A stretch of DNA of 64,000 nt from Nocardioides daeguensis (GTDB lineage Bacteria; Actinomycetota; Actinomycetes; Propionibacteriales; Nocardioidaceae): the NCBI RefSeq assembly GCF_019192965.1, contig NZ_JAHTKU010000002.1:58233-122232 (forward strand), read 5' to 3'. The notes under the pieces are model-generated. The model ran no database searches, was not told where the DNA came from, and saw nothing but the letters and a program-made list of their open reading frames with translations. The position numbers were made by a program, and so were the translations under genes. Position 1 is the stretch's first letter, and the number at the start of each line of letters is the position of its first letter. Positions 1-7,653 of the stretch are shown piece by piece.

Positions 1-451
1 CGCCCGGGGGCGTGGCCGGCTCGTTCATCCGCCGGAACTCGCCGAGCACGAGGGCGGCCAGCCCGGGCGTGAAGACGGTGTCCCCCGCCGCGACCCGGCG
101 TACGGCGCTCAGCAGCTCCGCGCGCGAGGCGGACTTGACCAGGTAGCCGGTCGCCCCCGCCTTCACCGCCGCGAGCACGTCGTCCTGCTCGCCGGAGGCC
201 GACAGGACGAGCACCCGCGAGGACGGTTCGGCGGCCAGCACCTGCGCGGTCACCTCGACGCCGCTGGGCGAGGGGATCTGCAGGTCGAGGACGACCACCT
301 GCGGCAGGGTCGCCCGGAACCGCGCGATCGCCTCGGTCCCCGTCGCCGCCACGGCGACCACGTCGAAGCCGGCGGCCTGGAGGTCGCGCTCGACGGCGTC
401 GCGCCACATCGGGTGGTCGTCGACGACCATCACCCGGATCTGGTCCGTCAT
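1..451 (-). CDS. Response regulator, receiver domain (C-terminus beyond window)
   Basis: This is the N-terminal part of a two-component response regulator that runs off the left edge of the window. Reading down from ATG 451, the acidic pair D11-D12 is followed by the phosphoacceptor D56 in the motif VVLDLQ, and by the conserved Lys in YLVKSA near residue 107. This is a complete receiver fold. About 25 linker residues follow, ending in EPATPPG. The DNA-binding domain, expected to be a LuxR/NarL HTH, is not visible. The gene lies 21 nt downstream of the flavin reductase and in the same operon as the histidine kinase at 976-2052, its likely partner. The receiver call is firm; the output domain is inferred from family habit. 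Confidence 0.9.
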   Translation of the reverse strand, partial: MTDQIRVMVVDDHPMWRDAVERDLQAAGFDVVAVAATGTEAIARFRATLPQVVVLDLQIPSPSGVEVTAQVLAAEPSSRVLVLSASGEQDDVLAAVKAGATGYLVKSASRAELLSAVRRVAAGDTVFTPGLAALVLGEFRRMNEPATPPG

Positions 452-472
452 GCGCAGGACCCTACGGGACGG

Positions 473-979
473 CTACGGGAGGCGGAGGTAGCGGCCGCGG
501 CGGTGGAGCAGCGGGTCTCGATCGTCGCCGACGACGACGTGCTCGAGGACCGCGGTGACCTCGACCGACCAGCCGACCTCGCGCTCGCCGGCCAACCGGA
601 CGCCGGCCCACGTCGTGGCCGTGGCGAGCCGCGGCCCCGAGGACTCCGTGACGAACGTGGCCTGGCGGAACGGCCCGCCCGGGGCGGGCGCCGTACCGGC
701 GAAGGCCTCGGCGAGCTGGCGGTCGGCCCACGAGAGCAGCTGGACGACCCCCCGGCCGGAGTCGCGCAGGGCCGCCAGGAGGTCGGAGTCGGGGTCGAGC
801 AGCGCCAGCACCGCCGGCTCGGGACCCAGCGCGACCATCAGCGAGGTGACCGTGAGCCCGGCGCGGTCGTGGTCGTCGCCGGCGGTCCACAGCGTGACGG
901 CCCCGCCGACCCGGCCGCGGAACCGCCGGGCGGGGTCGGGGTCGGCGTCGGCGAACGGGTGCGTGCTGTGGATGGTCAC
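473..979 (-). CDS. Flavin reductase-like, FMN-binding split-barrel protein
   Basis: The 168-aa product resembles flavin reductase-like split-barrel proteins, which bind FMN and reduce flavin with NAD(P)H or supply a flavin monooxygenase. Family features visible are an N-terminal segment RFRGRVGGAVTLWT, the TVTSLMVA stretch where FMN-contacting residues sit, a middle LLSWADRQLAEAFAG segment and a terminal LLHRRGRYLRL strand. The GTG at 979 is chosen because its first bases overlap the kinase stop codon as GTGA (976-979) and a GGAAGGAG Shine-Dalgarno stands just upstream. Lying between a sensor kinase and its regulator, it may be a regulated target or may be cotranscribed by chance. Its monooxygenase partner, if any, is not in this operon. 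Confidence 0.8.
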   Translation of the reverse strand: MTIHSTHPFADADPDPARRFRGRVGGAVTLWTAGDDHDRAGLTVTSLMVALGPEPAVLALLDPDSDLLAALRDSGRGVVQLLSWADRQLAEAFAGTAPAPGGPFRQATFVTESSGPRLATATTWAGVRLAGEREVGWSVEVTAVLEHVVVGDDRDPLLHRRGRYLRLP

Positions 980-2052
980 GATCGCTCCTTCCCACGGGGT
1001 ACGGCGAGGGTCCACTCGGTTCCGTAGGGGCCGGTGTCGAGGGTGGCGCTGCCGCCGAGGTCGTGGATCCGGCCGCGGATCGACTCGGCCACGCCGAGGC
1101 GCCCCTCCTGCTCGGCGGCCTCCAGCCGGCCGGCCGCGATGCCCGGCCCCTCGTCGCGGACACTCACCTCGACCCGGTCGCCGAGGTCCTCGACGAGCAC
1201 CCAGGCACGGGCGTCCGGGCCGACATGGCGCTCGACGTTGTCGAGGCAGGCGCGCACCACGGCCGCCAGCTCGGTCACGGTGTGGGCGGGCAGCTCGACG
1301 GCACCCGCGGGCAGCGCGACCTCGATACCGGGGCGCGACCCCAGCGCGGCCAGCGCGCCGGCGAGGTCCGCGTGCCCGGCGAGCGCCTGGGGGGTCGCGG
1401 TCAGCGCGTCCTGGGAACGGATCAGGGTGCGCAGCGCCTGCTCCTGCACGCCGGCGGCACGGCCGAGCTCACCGCCCTGGCGCTGGACCAGGGCGAGCAC
1501 CTGCAGCACGCCGTCGTGCACGGCACGCGCCAGCCGGGCCCGCTCGGCGGCGGCAGCGGCCTCACGCTGGGCGAGGTCGCGCTCGGCGGCCATCGCCTTC
1601 AGCGACTCGCAGACGAAGCCGACCATCGAGCCCCCGAGGAGGATGAGGAAGACGTTCCCCCAGTCCTTCTCGGCGACCTGGGAGCGGGTGAGCAGGTCGG
1701 TCGCGCCGAGCAGCACCGCCGCGACCGTGCCGCCACGCCAGCCGTAGCGCACCGCCCAGGCCAGCAGCGCGCCGACGATCCAGTAGCCGGGGATGGTCGC
1801 CTCGAACCAGTCCCCCTTCGCCACGGGGGTCGCGAGCAGCAGTGCCACGGCGAGTGCCAGGTCACCCAGCAGCACCGCGGGGACGCGGCGCTCGGGGGCC
1901 GCGTACACGACGACGGCGGCCGCCGTCGCGACCACCATCACCGCGACGCACGCCCAGCCGAGGACGGGACGGTCGAAGTTGTCGCGGTAGGCGTTGAGGA
2001 GGACGGCGTAGCCGAGGACCACCACCCGCAGCACCGCCAGGGCACGGAACAT
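976..2052 (-). CDS. Membrane sensor histidine kinase (MacS/NarL-type)
   Basis: This 358-aa two-component kinase has about five hydrophobic membrane segments in residues 1-150, a short charged coil (AAERDLAQREAAAAAERARLA), and a dimerisation/phosphotransfer box with the phospho-His at about H179 in RAVHDGVLQVLALV. A HATPase domain follows, with the N-box RACLDNVERH and G-box DEGPGIAAG. It belongs to the DUF5931/MacS-like actinobacterial kinases. The signal is unknown; there is no large extracytoplasmic domain, so sensing is probably within the membrane. The ATG at 2052 has GAGG 8 nt upstream; in-frame codons back to the plsC stop include no ATG or GTG. It is followed by the flavin reductase and the response regulator. 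Confidence 0.9.
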   Translation of the reverse strand: MFRALAVLRVVVLGYAVLLNAYRDNFDRPVLGWACVAVMVVATAAAVVVYAAPERRVPAVLLGDLALAVALLLATPVAKGDWFEATIPGYWIVGALLAWAVRYGWRGGTVAAVLLGATDLLTRSQVAEKDWGNVFLILLGGSMVGFVCESLKAMAAERDLAQREAAAAAERARLARAVHDGVLQVLALVQRQGGELGRAAGVQEQALRTLIRSQDALTATPQALAGHADLAGALAALGSRPGIEVALPAGAVELPAHTVTELAAVVRACLDNVERHVGPDARAWVLVEDLGDRVEVSVRDEGPGIAAGRLEAAEQEGRLGVAESIRGRIHDLGGSATLDTGPYGTEWTLAVPRGKERS

Positions 2053-2099
2053 GCGGTCCTCGACCGCGATCGCGGCCCGCGTGGTCGTGCCCTGGTCGG

Positions 2100-2867
2100 T
2101 CAGGACGCCAGCTTCCGCTCGCCGCCCTCGCCACGGTCGGACTTGCGCGACTCCGCCTTGGCGCGGGTGGCGTACATGTCGACGTACTCCTGCTGGGAGA
2201 GCCGCATGATCTCGTACATGATCTCGTCGGTGATCGAGCGCAGGATGAACCGGTCGTTCTCCATGCCGGCGTAGCGCGAGAAGTCGAGCGGCTTGCCGAA
2301 GCGCACCGTCGGCCGGGCGATCCGGCCGAACTTCTTGCCCGGGGGCGCCACGACATCGGTGCCGACGACGGCGACGGGGATCACCGGGACACCGGTCTCG
2401 AGGGTCAGTCGGGCGATGCCGGTCTTGCCGCGGTAGAGGCGGCCGTCGTGGGAGCGGGTGCCCTCGGGGTAGATGCCGAACAGCTCGCCCTCGGCCAGCA
2501 CCCGCTTCGCCGAGACCAGCGCTCCGGACGCGGCGTCACCACTGGTGCGGTCGATCGGGATGTTGCCGGTGCCGCTGAAGAAGTTCTTCTGCAGCCAGCC
2601 CTTGATGCCCGGCGAGGTGAAGTACTCGGCCTTGGCGACGAAGCGCACCATCCGCGGGATCACCAGCGGCATGAACAGCCAGTCGGCGTACGACAGGTGG
2701 TTGCTGGCGAGGATCGCCGGTCCCGTGGCGGGGACGTTCTCGACGCCTTCGGCCCGGGGGCGGAAGACGACCTTCAGCAGCGGCCCGAGGGCGACGAACT
2801 TCAGGAACCAGTAGAACAACCGATCTGCCTTTCCCCAGTGTCCGGCGTCCGCCCGGACGGATGCCAC
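2100..2867 (-). CDS. plsC: 1-acyl-sn-glycerol-3-phosphate acyltransferase family protein
   Basis: The 255-aa membrane-associated acyltransferase transfers an acyl chain to a glycerophosphate-type acceptor in phospholipid or glycolipid synthesis. The diagnostic motif I NHLSYAD gives the catalytic H57 and D62 (HX4D), motif II is IPIDRTSGD near residues 103-111, and motif III YPEGTRS spans 133-139. A hydrophobic N-terminal stretch (FYWFLKFVALGPLLKVVF) would anchor it to the membrane. The C-terminal 30 residues are charged and lysine/arginine rich. The start is GTG 2867, with a TAGGAT hexamer 8 nt upstream. It heads the operon that continues, after 47 nt, into the histidine kinase. The exact acceptor lipid cannot be read from the sequence. 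Confidence 0.9.
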   Translation of the reverse strand: MASVRADAGHWGKADRLFYWFLKFVALGPLLKVVFRPRAEGVENVPATGPAILASNHLSYADWLFMPLVIPRMVRFVAKAEYFTSPGIKGWLQKNFFSGTGNIPIDRTSGDAASGALVSAKRVLAEGELFGIYPEGTRSHDGRLYRGKTGIARLTLETGVPVIPVAVVGTDVVAPPGKKFGRIARPTVRFGKPLDFSRYAGMENDRFILRSITDEIMYEIMRLSQQEYVDMYATRAKAESRKSDRGEGGERKLAS

Positions 2868-2875
2868 TGCCTCGG

Positions 2876-2881
2876 ATCCTA
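2876..2881 (-). promoter_or_regulatory. -10 hexamer of plsC operon (near-leaderless)
   Basis: TAGGAT on the minus strand, 8 nt before GTG 2867. Transcription would start at or within a few bases of the start codon. Confidence 0.5.
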
Positions 2882-2893
2882 GTAGGTGTGCGG

Positions 2894-2899
2894 CACAAT
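2894..2899 (+). promoter_or_regulatory. -10 hexamer of the alpha/beta hydrolase (leaderless)
   Basis: CACAAT ends 6 nt before ATG 2906, and no Shine-Dalgarno lies between. It is divergent from, and 13 nt away from, the plsC -10. Confidence 0.45.
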
Positions 2900-2905
2900 C
2901 TCGTC

Positions 2906-3694
2906 ATGCCTCCGAGCGCCCCGGACCGCGGGACCGACCAGACCGCGCCACTGATGATCGCGGCCCGCCCCGAGCTGACGGGCGGACGCCGGATCGGCGT
3001 GCTGCTCAGCCACGGCTTCACCGGCTCCCCCGCATCGATGCGCCCGTGGGGCGAGCACCTCGGCGCGCTCGGGTACGGCGTCGCCGTACCCCTGCTGCCG
3101 GGGCACGGCACCACCTGGCAGCAACTCAACACCCACCGCTGGGCGGACTGGTACGCCGAGCTGGCCCGCGCCTTCGACGCGCTGCGGGCCGAGCACGACG
3201 CGGTCGTGGTCGGCGGGCTGTCGATGGGCGGTGCGCTGGTGCTGCGGCTGGCGGCCGACCGGGCCGACCAGGTCGCCGGCGTCATGGTGGTCAACCCGGC
3301 GGTCGCCACGCGGCGCCTGGACGTGAGGCTGCTGCCGGTCCTCAAGCACCTGGTGCCGTCGTTCCCGGCGATCGCCAACGACATCAAGAAGCCGGGCATC
3401 GACGAGCACGGCTACACCCGCACCCCGCTCAAGGCCATCCACTCGCTGCTGCAGGCCTGGCCCTCGCTGCGCGCCGACCTGCCGCGGATCACCGCGCCAC
3501 TGATCTACTTCCGCTCGGCCGAGGACCACGTCGTCGACGACGCCTCGGAGCCGCTGGTGCTCGACGGCATCGCGTCGACCGACGTCACGCGCATCGCCCT
3601 GCCGGAGAGCTACCACGTGGCCACGCTCGACAACGACGCCCCGACGATCTTCGCGGAGTCGGCGGCGTTCGTCGAGCGGGTCACCTCGGCCTGA
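2906..3694 (+). CDS. Alpha/beta hydrolase, carboxylesterase/monoacylglycerol lipase type
   Basis: This serine hydrolase of 262 aa lacks a signal peptide, so it is probably cytoplasmic. An oxyanion-type HGFTGSP loop follows strand 3. The nucleophile elbow GLSMGG has S106; the acid is in SAEDHVVDD and the catalytic His in ESYHVATLDND near the C-terminus. This order and size match the Est30/monoacylglycerol-lipase-like carboxylesterases (COG1647). A start at ATG 2906 is preferred over an in-frame ATG 45 nt upstream because a -10 hexamer sits 6 nt before 2906. It is divergent from plsC, which suggests a lipid-related role but does not prove one. A GC-rich hairpin follows at 3717. Confidence 0.88.
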   Translation: MPPSAPDRGTDQTAPLMIAARPELTGGRRIGVLLSHGFTGSPASMRPWGEHLGALGYGVAVPLLPGHGTTWQQLNTHRWADWYAELARAFDALRAEHDAVVVGGLSMGGALVLRLAADRADQVAGVMVVNPAVATRRLDVRLLPVLKHLVPSFPAIANDIKKPGIDEHGYTRTPLKAIHSLLQAWPSLRADLPRITAPLIYFRSAEDHVVDDASEPLVLDGIASTDVTRIALPESYHVATLDNDAPTIFAESAAFVERVTSA

Positions 3695-3716
3695 CCGGCG
3701 GCCTGACCGGCAGGCT

Positions 3717-3737
3717 GCCCCGCGCTGGGCGCGGGGC
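3717..3737 (+). terminator. GC-rich hairpin terminator
   Basis: A perfect 9-bp stem GCCCCGCGC / GCGCGGGGC with a TGG loop lies 22 nt after the hydrolase stop. There is no T-tract, as is usual in this group. It ends one base before the -10 of the next gene, so it probably insulates the two units. Confidence 0.6.
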
Positions 3738-3738
3738 G

Positions 3739-3744
3739 TAGCCT
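3739..3744 (+). promoter_or_regulatory. -10 hexamer, leaderless GTG gene
   Basis: TAGCCT lies exactly 6 nt before GTG 3751, so the start codon would be at the 5' end of the transcript. Confidence 0.6.
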
Positions 3745-3750
3745 GAGGGC

Positions 3751-4179
3751 GTGCAGCGGGACGACCCGGACAACGACGACGCCGCCTGGCAGGCGATCAT
3801 CGACAACTACGGCGAGCGCGTCGAGATCGACCCGCCCGACGATCCCGACGACGACCCCGGCCCGGCACCCGAGGGCGGCGACGAGCTCTACGACGACCGG
3901 TACGACGACGCCTACGACGAGATCGACCTCGTCGACGAGGACCGGTTCGTGCCCGACGCGGCGCCGCCGGTGCCGGTGCCGCCCGCCGACCGGATGCTCG
4001 CGTGGCTGGGCGTCTTCGGCTCGCCGACGGTGCTGCTCGTGTTCCTCGTCCTGGGGCTCGGCATGCCGAGCTGGCTCGGCTGGCTGTTGGTCGCCGGCTT
4101 CGTGGGCGGCTTCTGCTACCTGGTGATCAGGACGCCGGGCTCGCCGCGGGATCCGTGGGACGACGGGGCACGCGTCTGA
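3751..4179 (+). CDS. Acidic-N-terminus small membrane protein, unknown function
   Basis: The function of this 142-aa protein is not recognised. Residues 1-70 are extremely acidic and probably disordered (repeated DD, DDRYDDAYDEIDLVDED). They are followed by a proline-rich hinge (PPVPVPPADR) and two hydrophobic membrane helices (about 84-105 and 108-127) ending in a short cytoplasmic tail. This layout is common in small conserved actinobacterial membrane proteins. The GTG start is set by the TAGCCT hexamer 6 nt upstream. Its last 53 nt overlap the end of the convergent glycosyltransferase gene, so the tail residues GSPRDPWDDGARV are encoded by sequence used on both strands. Confidence 0.75.
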   Translation: MQRDDPDNDDAAWQAIIDNYGERVEIDPPDDPDDDPGPAPEGGDELYDDRYDDAYDEIDLVDEDRFVPDAAPPVPVPPADRMLAWLGVFGSPTVLLVFLVLGLGMPSWLGWLLVAGFVGGFCYLVIRTPGSPRDPWDDGARV

Positions 4180-5383
4180 TCGCACCCCACGCCGCCGCCA
4201 GCGCCGCGACGCAGAGGCCGAGGAGCAGGAGGTTGCGCAGCGCGAGGAGGCCGACCACCGGCGCGCTCGCCCCCGAGTGTCCCTCGATCAGCGCCCCGTA
4301 GGCGTGCGGGTAGAGGACGTGGGACAGCACGGCAGCCGCCAGCAGCACGGCGGTCCAGCGGCCGAGTCGGCGACGGTCGGCCGCCTCGAGGAGAGCCAGT
4401 CCGGCGCAGGCCGCCGGGAGCAGCCACAGCAGGTACTGCGGGCTGAGGACCTTGCCGCTGACGACGAAGGCGGTCAGCGAGCCGAGCGTCAGCCAGACCA
4501 CGCCGGGCAGTCCGGTCCGCGGGTCGGGCAGGCGGCGCCAGGCGAACGCCCACAGCACGAGGAGCACGAGTCCCAGTACGCCCGTGAGGACCGCGGACGC
4601 AGCCAGCAGGCCGCTCGTCCACGGCCCGTCGACCTCCCACGCGAGCGAGTCGGCGAAGGAGATGCGGTACCCGTCGGGTGCGACCGCCCACCGCACCATC
4701 GCCGGCGTCGCGGCGACGGACTCCACCTGCAGACCCCGGTCACCCTGGTAGGTCAGCGGCGACACCACCCGGTCCCAGCCGCCGACGGCGATGCTCACCG
4801 CGACCAGCACGATCCCGGCCGCGGCCCCGGCCCCGACGACCCGACTCCGGCTCGCGGCCGGGCCCGCGAGCCCGGGCAGCACGAGGGCGGGCGTGTACTT
4901 CAGCCCGGTGGCCAGGACGGCGAGCACCGCCGCCCGGCGCGGCGCCGCGACGAGGGACAGCAGCGCCAGCGCCACCAGGACACCGGGGACGAGGTCGAAC
5001 CTGGCGTAGCTGATCGCGCCCAGCGCCGGGGTCGCGGCCAGCCACACGGCGACCGGCGCGACCGTTGCCGAGCGACGGAGCAGCGCAGCGAGGAAGCCCG
5101 CGTCCAGCAGCACCAGCAGCAGCAGGAGGACCACCTGGTAGGACGCCGTGACGCCGACGGCGGAGAGCAGGCCGTAGGGCGCCGCGAGCAGCAGGAACGC
5201 CGGCACGGGGTACTCCGCGAGCGTGCCGCCGACCCCCTCCGCCCCGAGGTCGTCGAGGCTCACCCGGTAGTAGTTGAGGTCGGAGAACGACCCCGACTCC
5301 GCGCTCGCCAGCAGCACGACCAGGACCAGGCGGCTCAGGCCCCACAGCAGCCAGGCCCGCACCGGGTCCAGCCGGCCGGTCAC
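4127..5383 (-). CDS. GT-C fold membrane glycosyltransferase (GT87/DUF2029-like)
   Basis: The 418-aa polytopic protein has about ten hydrophobic helices. The early loop after the first helix carries acidic residues (SFSDLNYYRVSLDDLGAEG), the usual position of the catalytic acid in GT-C enzymes that use polyprenyl-phosphate sugars. Later segments (SYARFDLVPGVLVALALL, TGLKYTPALVLPG, SGKVLSPQYLLWLLP) match GT87-type mannosyltransferases of actinobacteria. GTG 5383 is chosen because it overlaps the upstream kinase stop as GTGA; a longer reading frame upstream is antisense to nothing functional and lies inside the kinase gene. The likely role is mannosylation of a cell-envelope glycolipid; the acceptor is unknown. 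The sugar kinases upstream could feed the pathway. Confidence 0.8.
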   Translation of the reverse strand: MTGRLDPVRAWLLWGLSRLVLVVLLASAESGSFSDLNYYRVSLDDLGAEGVGGTLAEYPVPAFLLLAAPYGLLSAVGVTASYQVVLLLLLVLLDAGFLAALLRRSATVAPVAVWLAATPALGAISYARFDLVPGVLVALALLSLVAAPRRAAVLAVLATGLKYTPALVLPGLAGPAASRSRVVGAGAAAGIVLVAVSIAVGGWDRVVSPLTYQGDRGLQVESVAATPAMVRWAVAPDGYRISFADSLAWEVDGPWTSGLLAASAVLTGVLGLVLLVLWAFAWRRLPDPRTGLPGVVWLTLGSLTAFVVSGKVLSPQYLLWLLPAACAGLALLEAADRRRLGRWTAVLLAAAVLSHVLYPHAYGALIEGHSGASAPVVGLLALRNLLLLGLCVAALAAAWGAIRRVPRRPTDPAASPAS

Positions 5384-6288
5384 GAACGGCCGTCCCGGGC
5401 GAGCAGGGCCGCACCGATCGCGCCCGCCTCGGGACCGAGCAGGGCCGGCACCAGCGCCGGCACGGCGCGGTAGGCCGTGCCCTGCAACGAGTGGACCAAC
5501 GCCGTGCGGGCCGGTCCGAGCAGCAGCTCGCCCACCGCGGACACCCCGCCGCCGACGACGACCAGCCCCGGATCGAACGCAGAGACCAGGCCGGCGACGC
5601 CGATCCCGAGCCAGGTACCGACCGAGGCGAACGAGCTGAGCGCGACCGGGTCGCCGGCACGGGCCAACGCCGTGACCTCGGGCCCGTCGAGGTGCCGACC
5701 GAGCGCGACCCGGGTGACCCGTTCGAGGGCGCGCCCGCTGCAGTACTGCTCCCAGCAGCCGCGCAGCCCGCACTCGCAGGCGAGCCCGTCGGGCACGACC
5801 TGCATGTGGCCGAACTCCCCCGCCAGGCCGTGCGCCCCGCGCACGACCCGGCCGTCGAGGACGATCGCGCCGCCGATGCCGGTGCCGATGGTGACCAGCA
5901 GCGCCGAGCCCACCCCGCGGGCCGCGCCGGCGACCAGCTCGGCGTGCGCCGCGCAGTTGGCGTCGTTGTCGAGGACGACGGTCAGTCCCGTGCGGTCGGC
6001 GAGCGTACGGCGGACAGGCGTGTCCCGCCACGGCAGGTGGGCGCCGAACAGGAAGCGCTCACCGGCCGCGTCCACCAGGCCCGCGGCGGAGACGCCGAGC
6101 GCGACGGGCGGCCGGCCGCCGTCCACGTCCCGGGCGGCGAGCACGATCGCCTCCTCGACCGCCTCCGGCCCCGCCGAACGGCCGGGCATCGGTCGGGTCG
6201 CAGTGGCTTGCACCTCGCCGGAGGCGTCGATCCGGACCGCGAGGACCTTGGTGCCGCCGACGTCGACACCGACCCAGCTGCGGGTCAT
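5380..6288 (-). CDS. ROK family sugar kinase
   Basis: The 302-aa ROK-family kinase phosphorylates a hexose such as glucose with ATP. The N-terminal phosphate-1 loop VDVGGTK is intact. LDNDANCAA carries the catalytic Asp, VTIGTGIGG is the phosphate-2 motif, and GEFGHMQV precedes the zinc-binding signature CECGLRGCWE. VVGGGVS is the adenosine loop. Length and motifs match glucokinases and other ROK hexokinases. ATG 6288 begins one base after the stop of the preceding kinase gene, so the two are translationally coupled. It differs clearly from its neighbour (for example CECGLRGCWE against CGCGNHGCLE), so this is an old duplication or two distinct specificities. The substrate cannot be settled from sequence. 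Confidence 0.88.
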   Translation of the reverse strand: MTRSWVGVDVGGTKVLAVRIDASGEVQATATRPMPGRSAGPEAVEEAIVLAARDVDGGRPPVALGVSAAGLVDAAGERFLFGAHLPWRDTPVRRTLADRTGLTVVLDNDANCAAHAELVAGAARGVGSALLVTIGTGIGGAIVLDGRVVRGAHGLAGEFGHMQVVPDGLACECGLRGCWEQYCSGRALERVTRVALGRHLDGPEVTALARAGDPVALSSFASVGTWLGIGVAGLVSAFDPGLVVVGGGVSAVGELLLGPARTALVHSLQGTAYRAVPALVPALLGPEAGAIGAALLARDGRS

Positions 6289-6289
6289 G

Positions 6290-7237
6290 TCAGCCGCGGG
6301 CCAGGTCGGCTGCGCCGACGACTCCGGCGCGGTTGCCCATCGCAGCGAGGCGGATCTCGGCCTCCGGCCGGTAGCCCCGACCGGTGAGCTCGCGCTCGAA
6401 GGCAGCGCGGATCGGGTCGAGCAGCAGGTCCCGGGCCTCGCTGACGCCGCCACCGATGACCACCACGCCGGGGTCGAGGACCGCCGCCAGGGACGCGATC
6501 CCCTGGCCCAGCGCGTCGCCGAGGTCGGCGAGGCGCGCGCGGGCGAAGGCGTCGCCGTCCTTCGCGGCCGCGGTGACGAGCGGGCCGTCGATCGCCTCGA
6601 CGTCGCCGCCGGCACGCTCGAGGAGTCCGCGGGCCGCGGCCGGGTCGGCCACCACCGCCTGGCGGGTGTCGCGCACGAGCGCGCTCCCGCTGCCGTACTG
6701 CTCCAGGCACCCGTGGTTGCCGCAGCCGCACAACCGCCCGTCGGGCACCAGCCGGAGGTGGCCGATCTCGCCGGCGACGCCGTGGGCGCCGCGCAGCAAG
6801 CGGCCGCCGGCGATCACGCCGCCGCCCACGCCCGTGCCGACGGTCACCATCAGCTGGTCGTCGTGGTCGCGGCCGGCGCCGTACCGGAACTCACCCCAGG
6901 CCGCCACGTTGCCGTCGTTCTCGACGACGACCGGCAGCCCGATCAGCCGGCTCAGGTCGGCCCCCAAGGGCTCGTTGCGCCAGGCGATGTTGGGAGCGAA
7001 CAGCACCGTCGAGCGGTCGGAGTGGATGTAGCCGGCAGCGCCGACGCCCACCGCCGTCACCGGGTGCCGGGCGACGAGCTGGGCGACCAGCCCGGCCACC
7101 GCGGACTCGATGGCGCTCGCATCGGTCGCCGGGGAGTTCACCCGGCCCTCGGCGAGCACGGTGCCGTCCTCGTCGACGACGGCGCCGGCGATCTTGGTGC
7201 CGCCGATGTCGATCCCACACGTCAGGTTCCCAGTCAC
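6290..7237 (-). CDS. glk: ROK family glucokinase
   Basis: The 315-aa ROK kinase is most like the actinobacterial glucokinase (GlkA) that produces glucose 6-phosphate and serves in carbon catabolite control. Motifs in order are IDIGGTKIAG (ATP phosphate loop), ENDGNVAAWGE (catalytic Asp), VTVGTGVGGG, GEIGHLRL, the zinc cluster CGCGNHGCLEQYGSG, and VIGGGVSEA. The start is GTG 7237, coupled by a GTGA overlap to the 139-aa gene upstream; the longer frame upstream is a shadow of that gene. It heads the kinase pair that leads into the GT87 gene. The glucokinase call is strong by signature, although some ROK enzymes phosphorylate other sugars. Confidence 0.88.
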   Translation of the reverse strand: MTGNLTCGIDIGGTKIAGAVVDEDGTVLAEGRVNSPATDASAIESAVAGLVAQLVARHPVTAVGVGAAGYIHSDRSTVLFAPNIAWRNEPLGADLSRLIGLPVVVENDGNVAAWGEFRYGAGRDHDDQLMVTVGTGVGGGVIAGGRLLRGAHGVAGEIGHLRLVPDGRLCGCGNHGCLEQYGSGSALVRDTRQAVVADPAAARGLLERAGGDVEAIDGPLVTAAAKDGDAFARARLADLGDALGQGIASLAAVLDPGVVVIGGGVSEARDLLLDPIRAAFERELTGRGYRPEAEIRLAAMGNRAGVVGAADLARG

Positions 7238-7653
7238 GGCGTCGGGTCCTCCGGGTCGTCGAGATCGATCCGCTGCACCTCGGAGGTCCGGCCCGAGGCC
7301 TCCTGCGACGGGGTCTCCAGCAGGCCGGCGGCCGCCTGCAGCAGCGACGACGCCGCCACCATCAGGTGCGCCTTGACCTCGGGCGAGGTCTGCCGCACGG
7401 CGTGCACCACGCGGCACACCGGGCAGTACCTGCACTCGACCGCGTCGGTCGCGATGTGCTCGCCGACCTCGTGGGCCATCGAGGCCGCCTCGCCGACGAG
7501 GTTCCCTGCCAGGTTGCCGAGACCGCCGGCGGCGTCGCCGGTGTGCTGCCTGGCCAGGTCGGCGAACGCGCCGAGGAGCTTCATCGCCTCCTCGCCCACG
7601 CTGCCGACGTCGTGGGGCCCGGGGCCGTGCATGTCGTCGGGCTCGTCGGTCAT
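7234..7653 (-). CDS. Conserved actinobacterial protein with a CxxC motif
   Basis: This 139-aa soluble protein of unknown function has an acidic, disordered N-terminus with His and Gly, then two amphipathic helical segments (EEAMKLLGAFADLARQ, AHEVGEHIATDAVE). A Cys motif CRYCPVC sits in the middle (about residues 75-81), the helix SPEVKAHLMVAASSLLQAAAGLLE follows, and the tail is acidic (DLDDPEDPTP). The two closely spaced Cys pairs could bind zinc. The gene is joined by ATGA to the ArsA ATPase upstream and by GTGA to the glucokinase downstream, so all three should be made together. Its pairing with ArsA hints at a cargo or adaptor role, which is inference only. Confidence 0.7.
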   Translation of the reverse strand: MTDEPDDMHGPGPHDVGSVGEEAMKLLGAFADLARQHTGDAAGGLGNLAGNLVGEAASMAHEVGEHIATDAVECRYCPVCRVVHAVRQTSPEVKAHLMVAASSLLQAAAGLLETPSQEASGRTSEVQRIDLDDPEDPTP

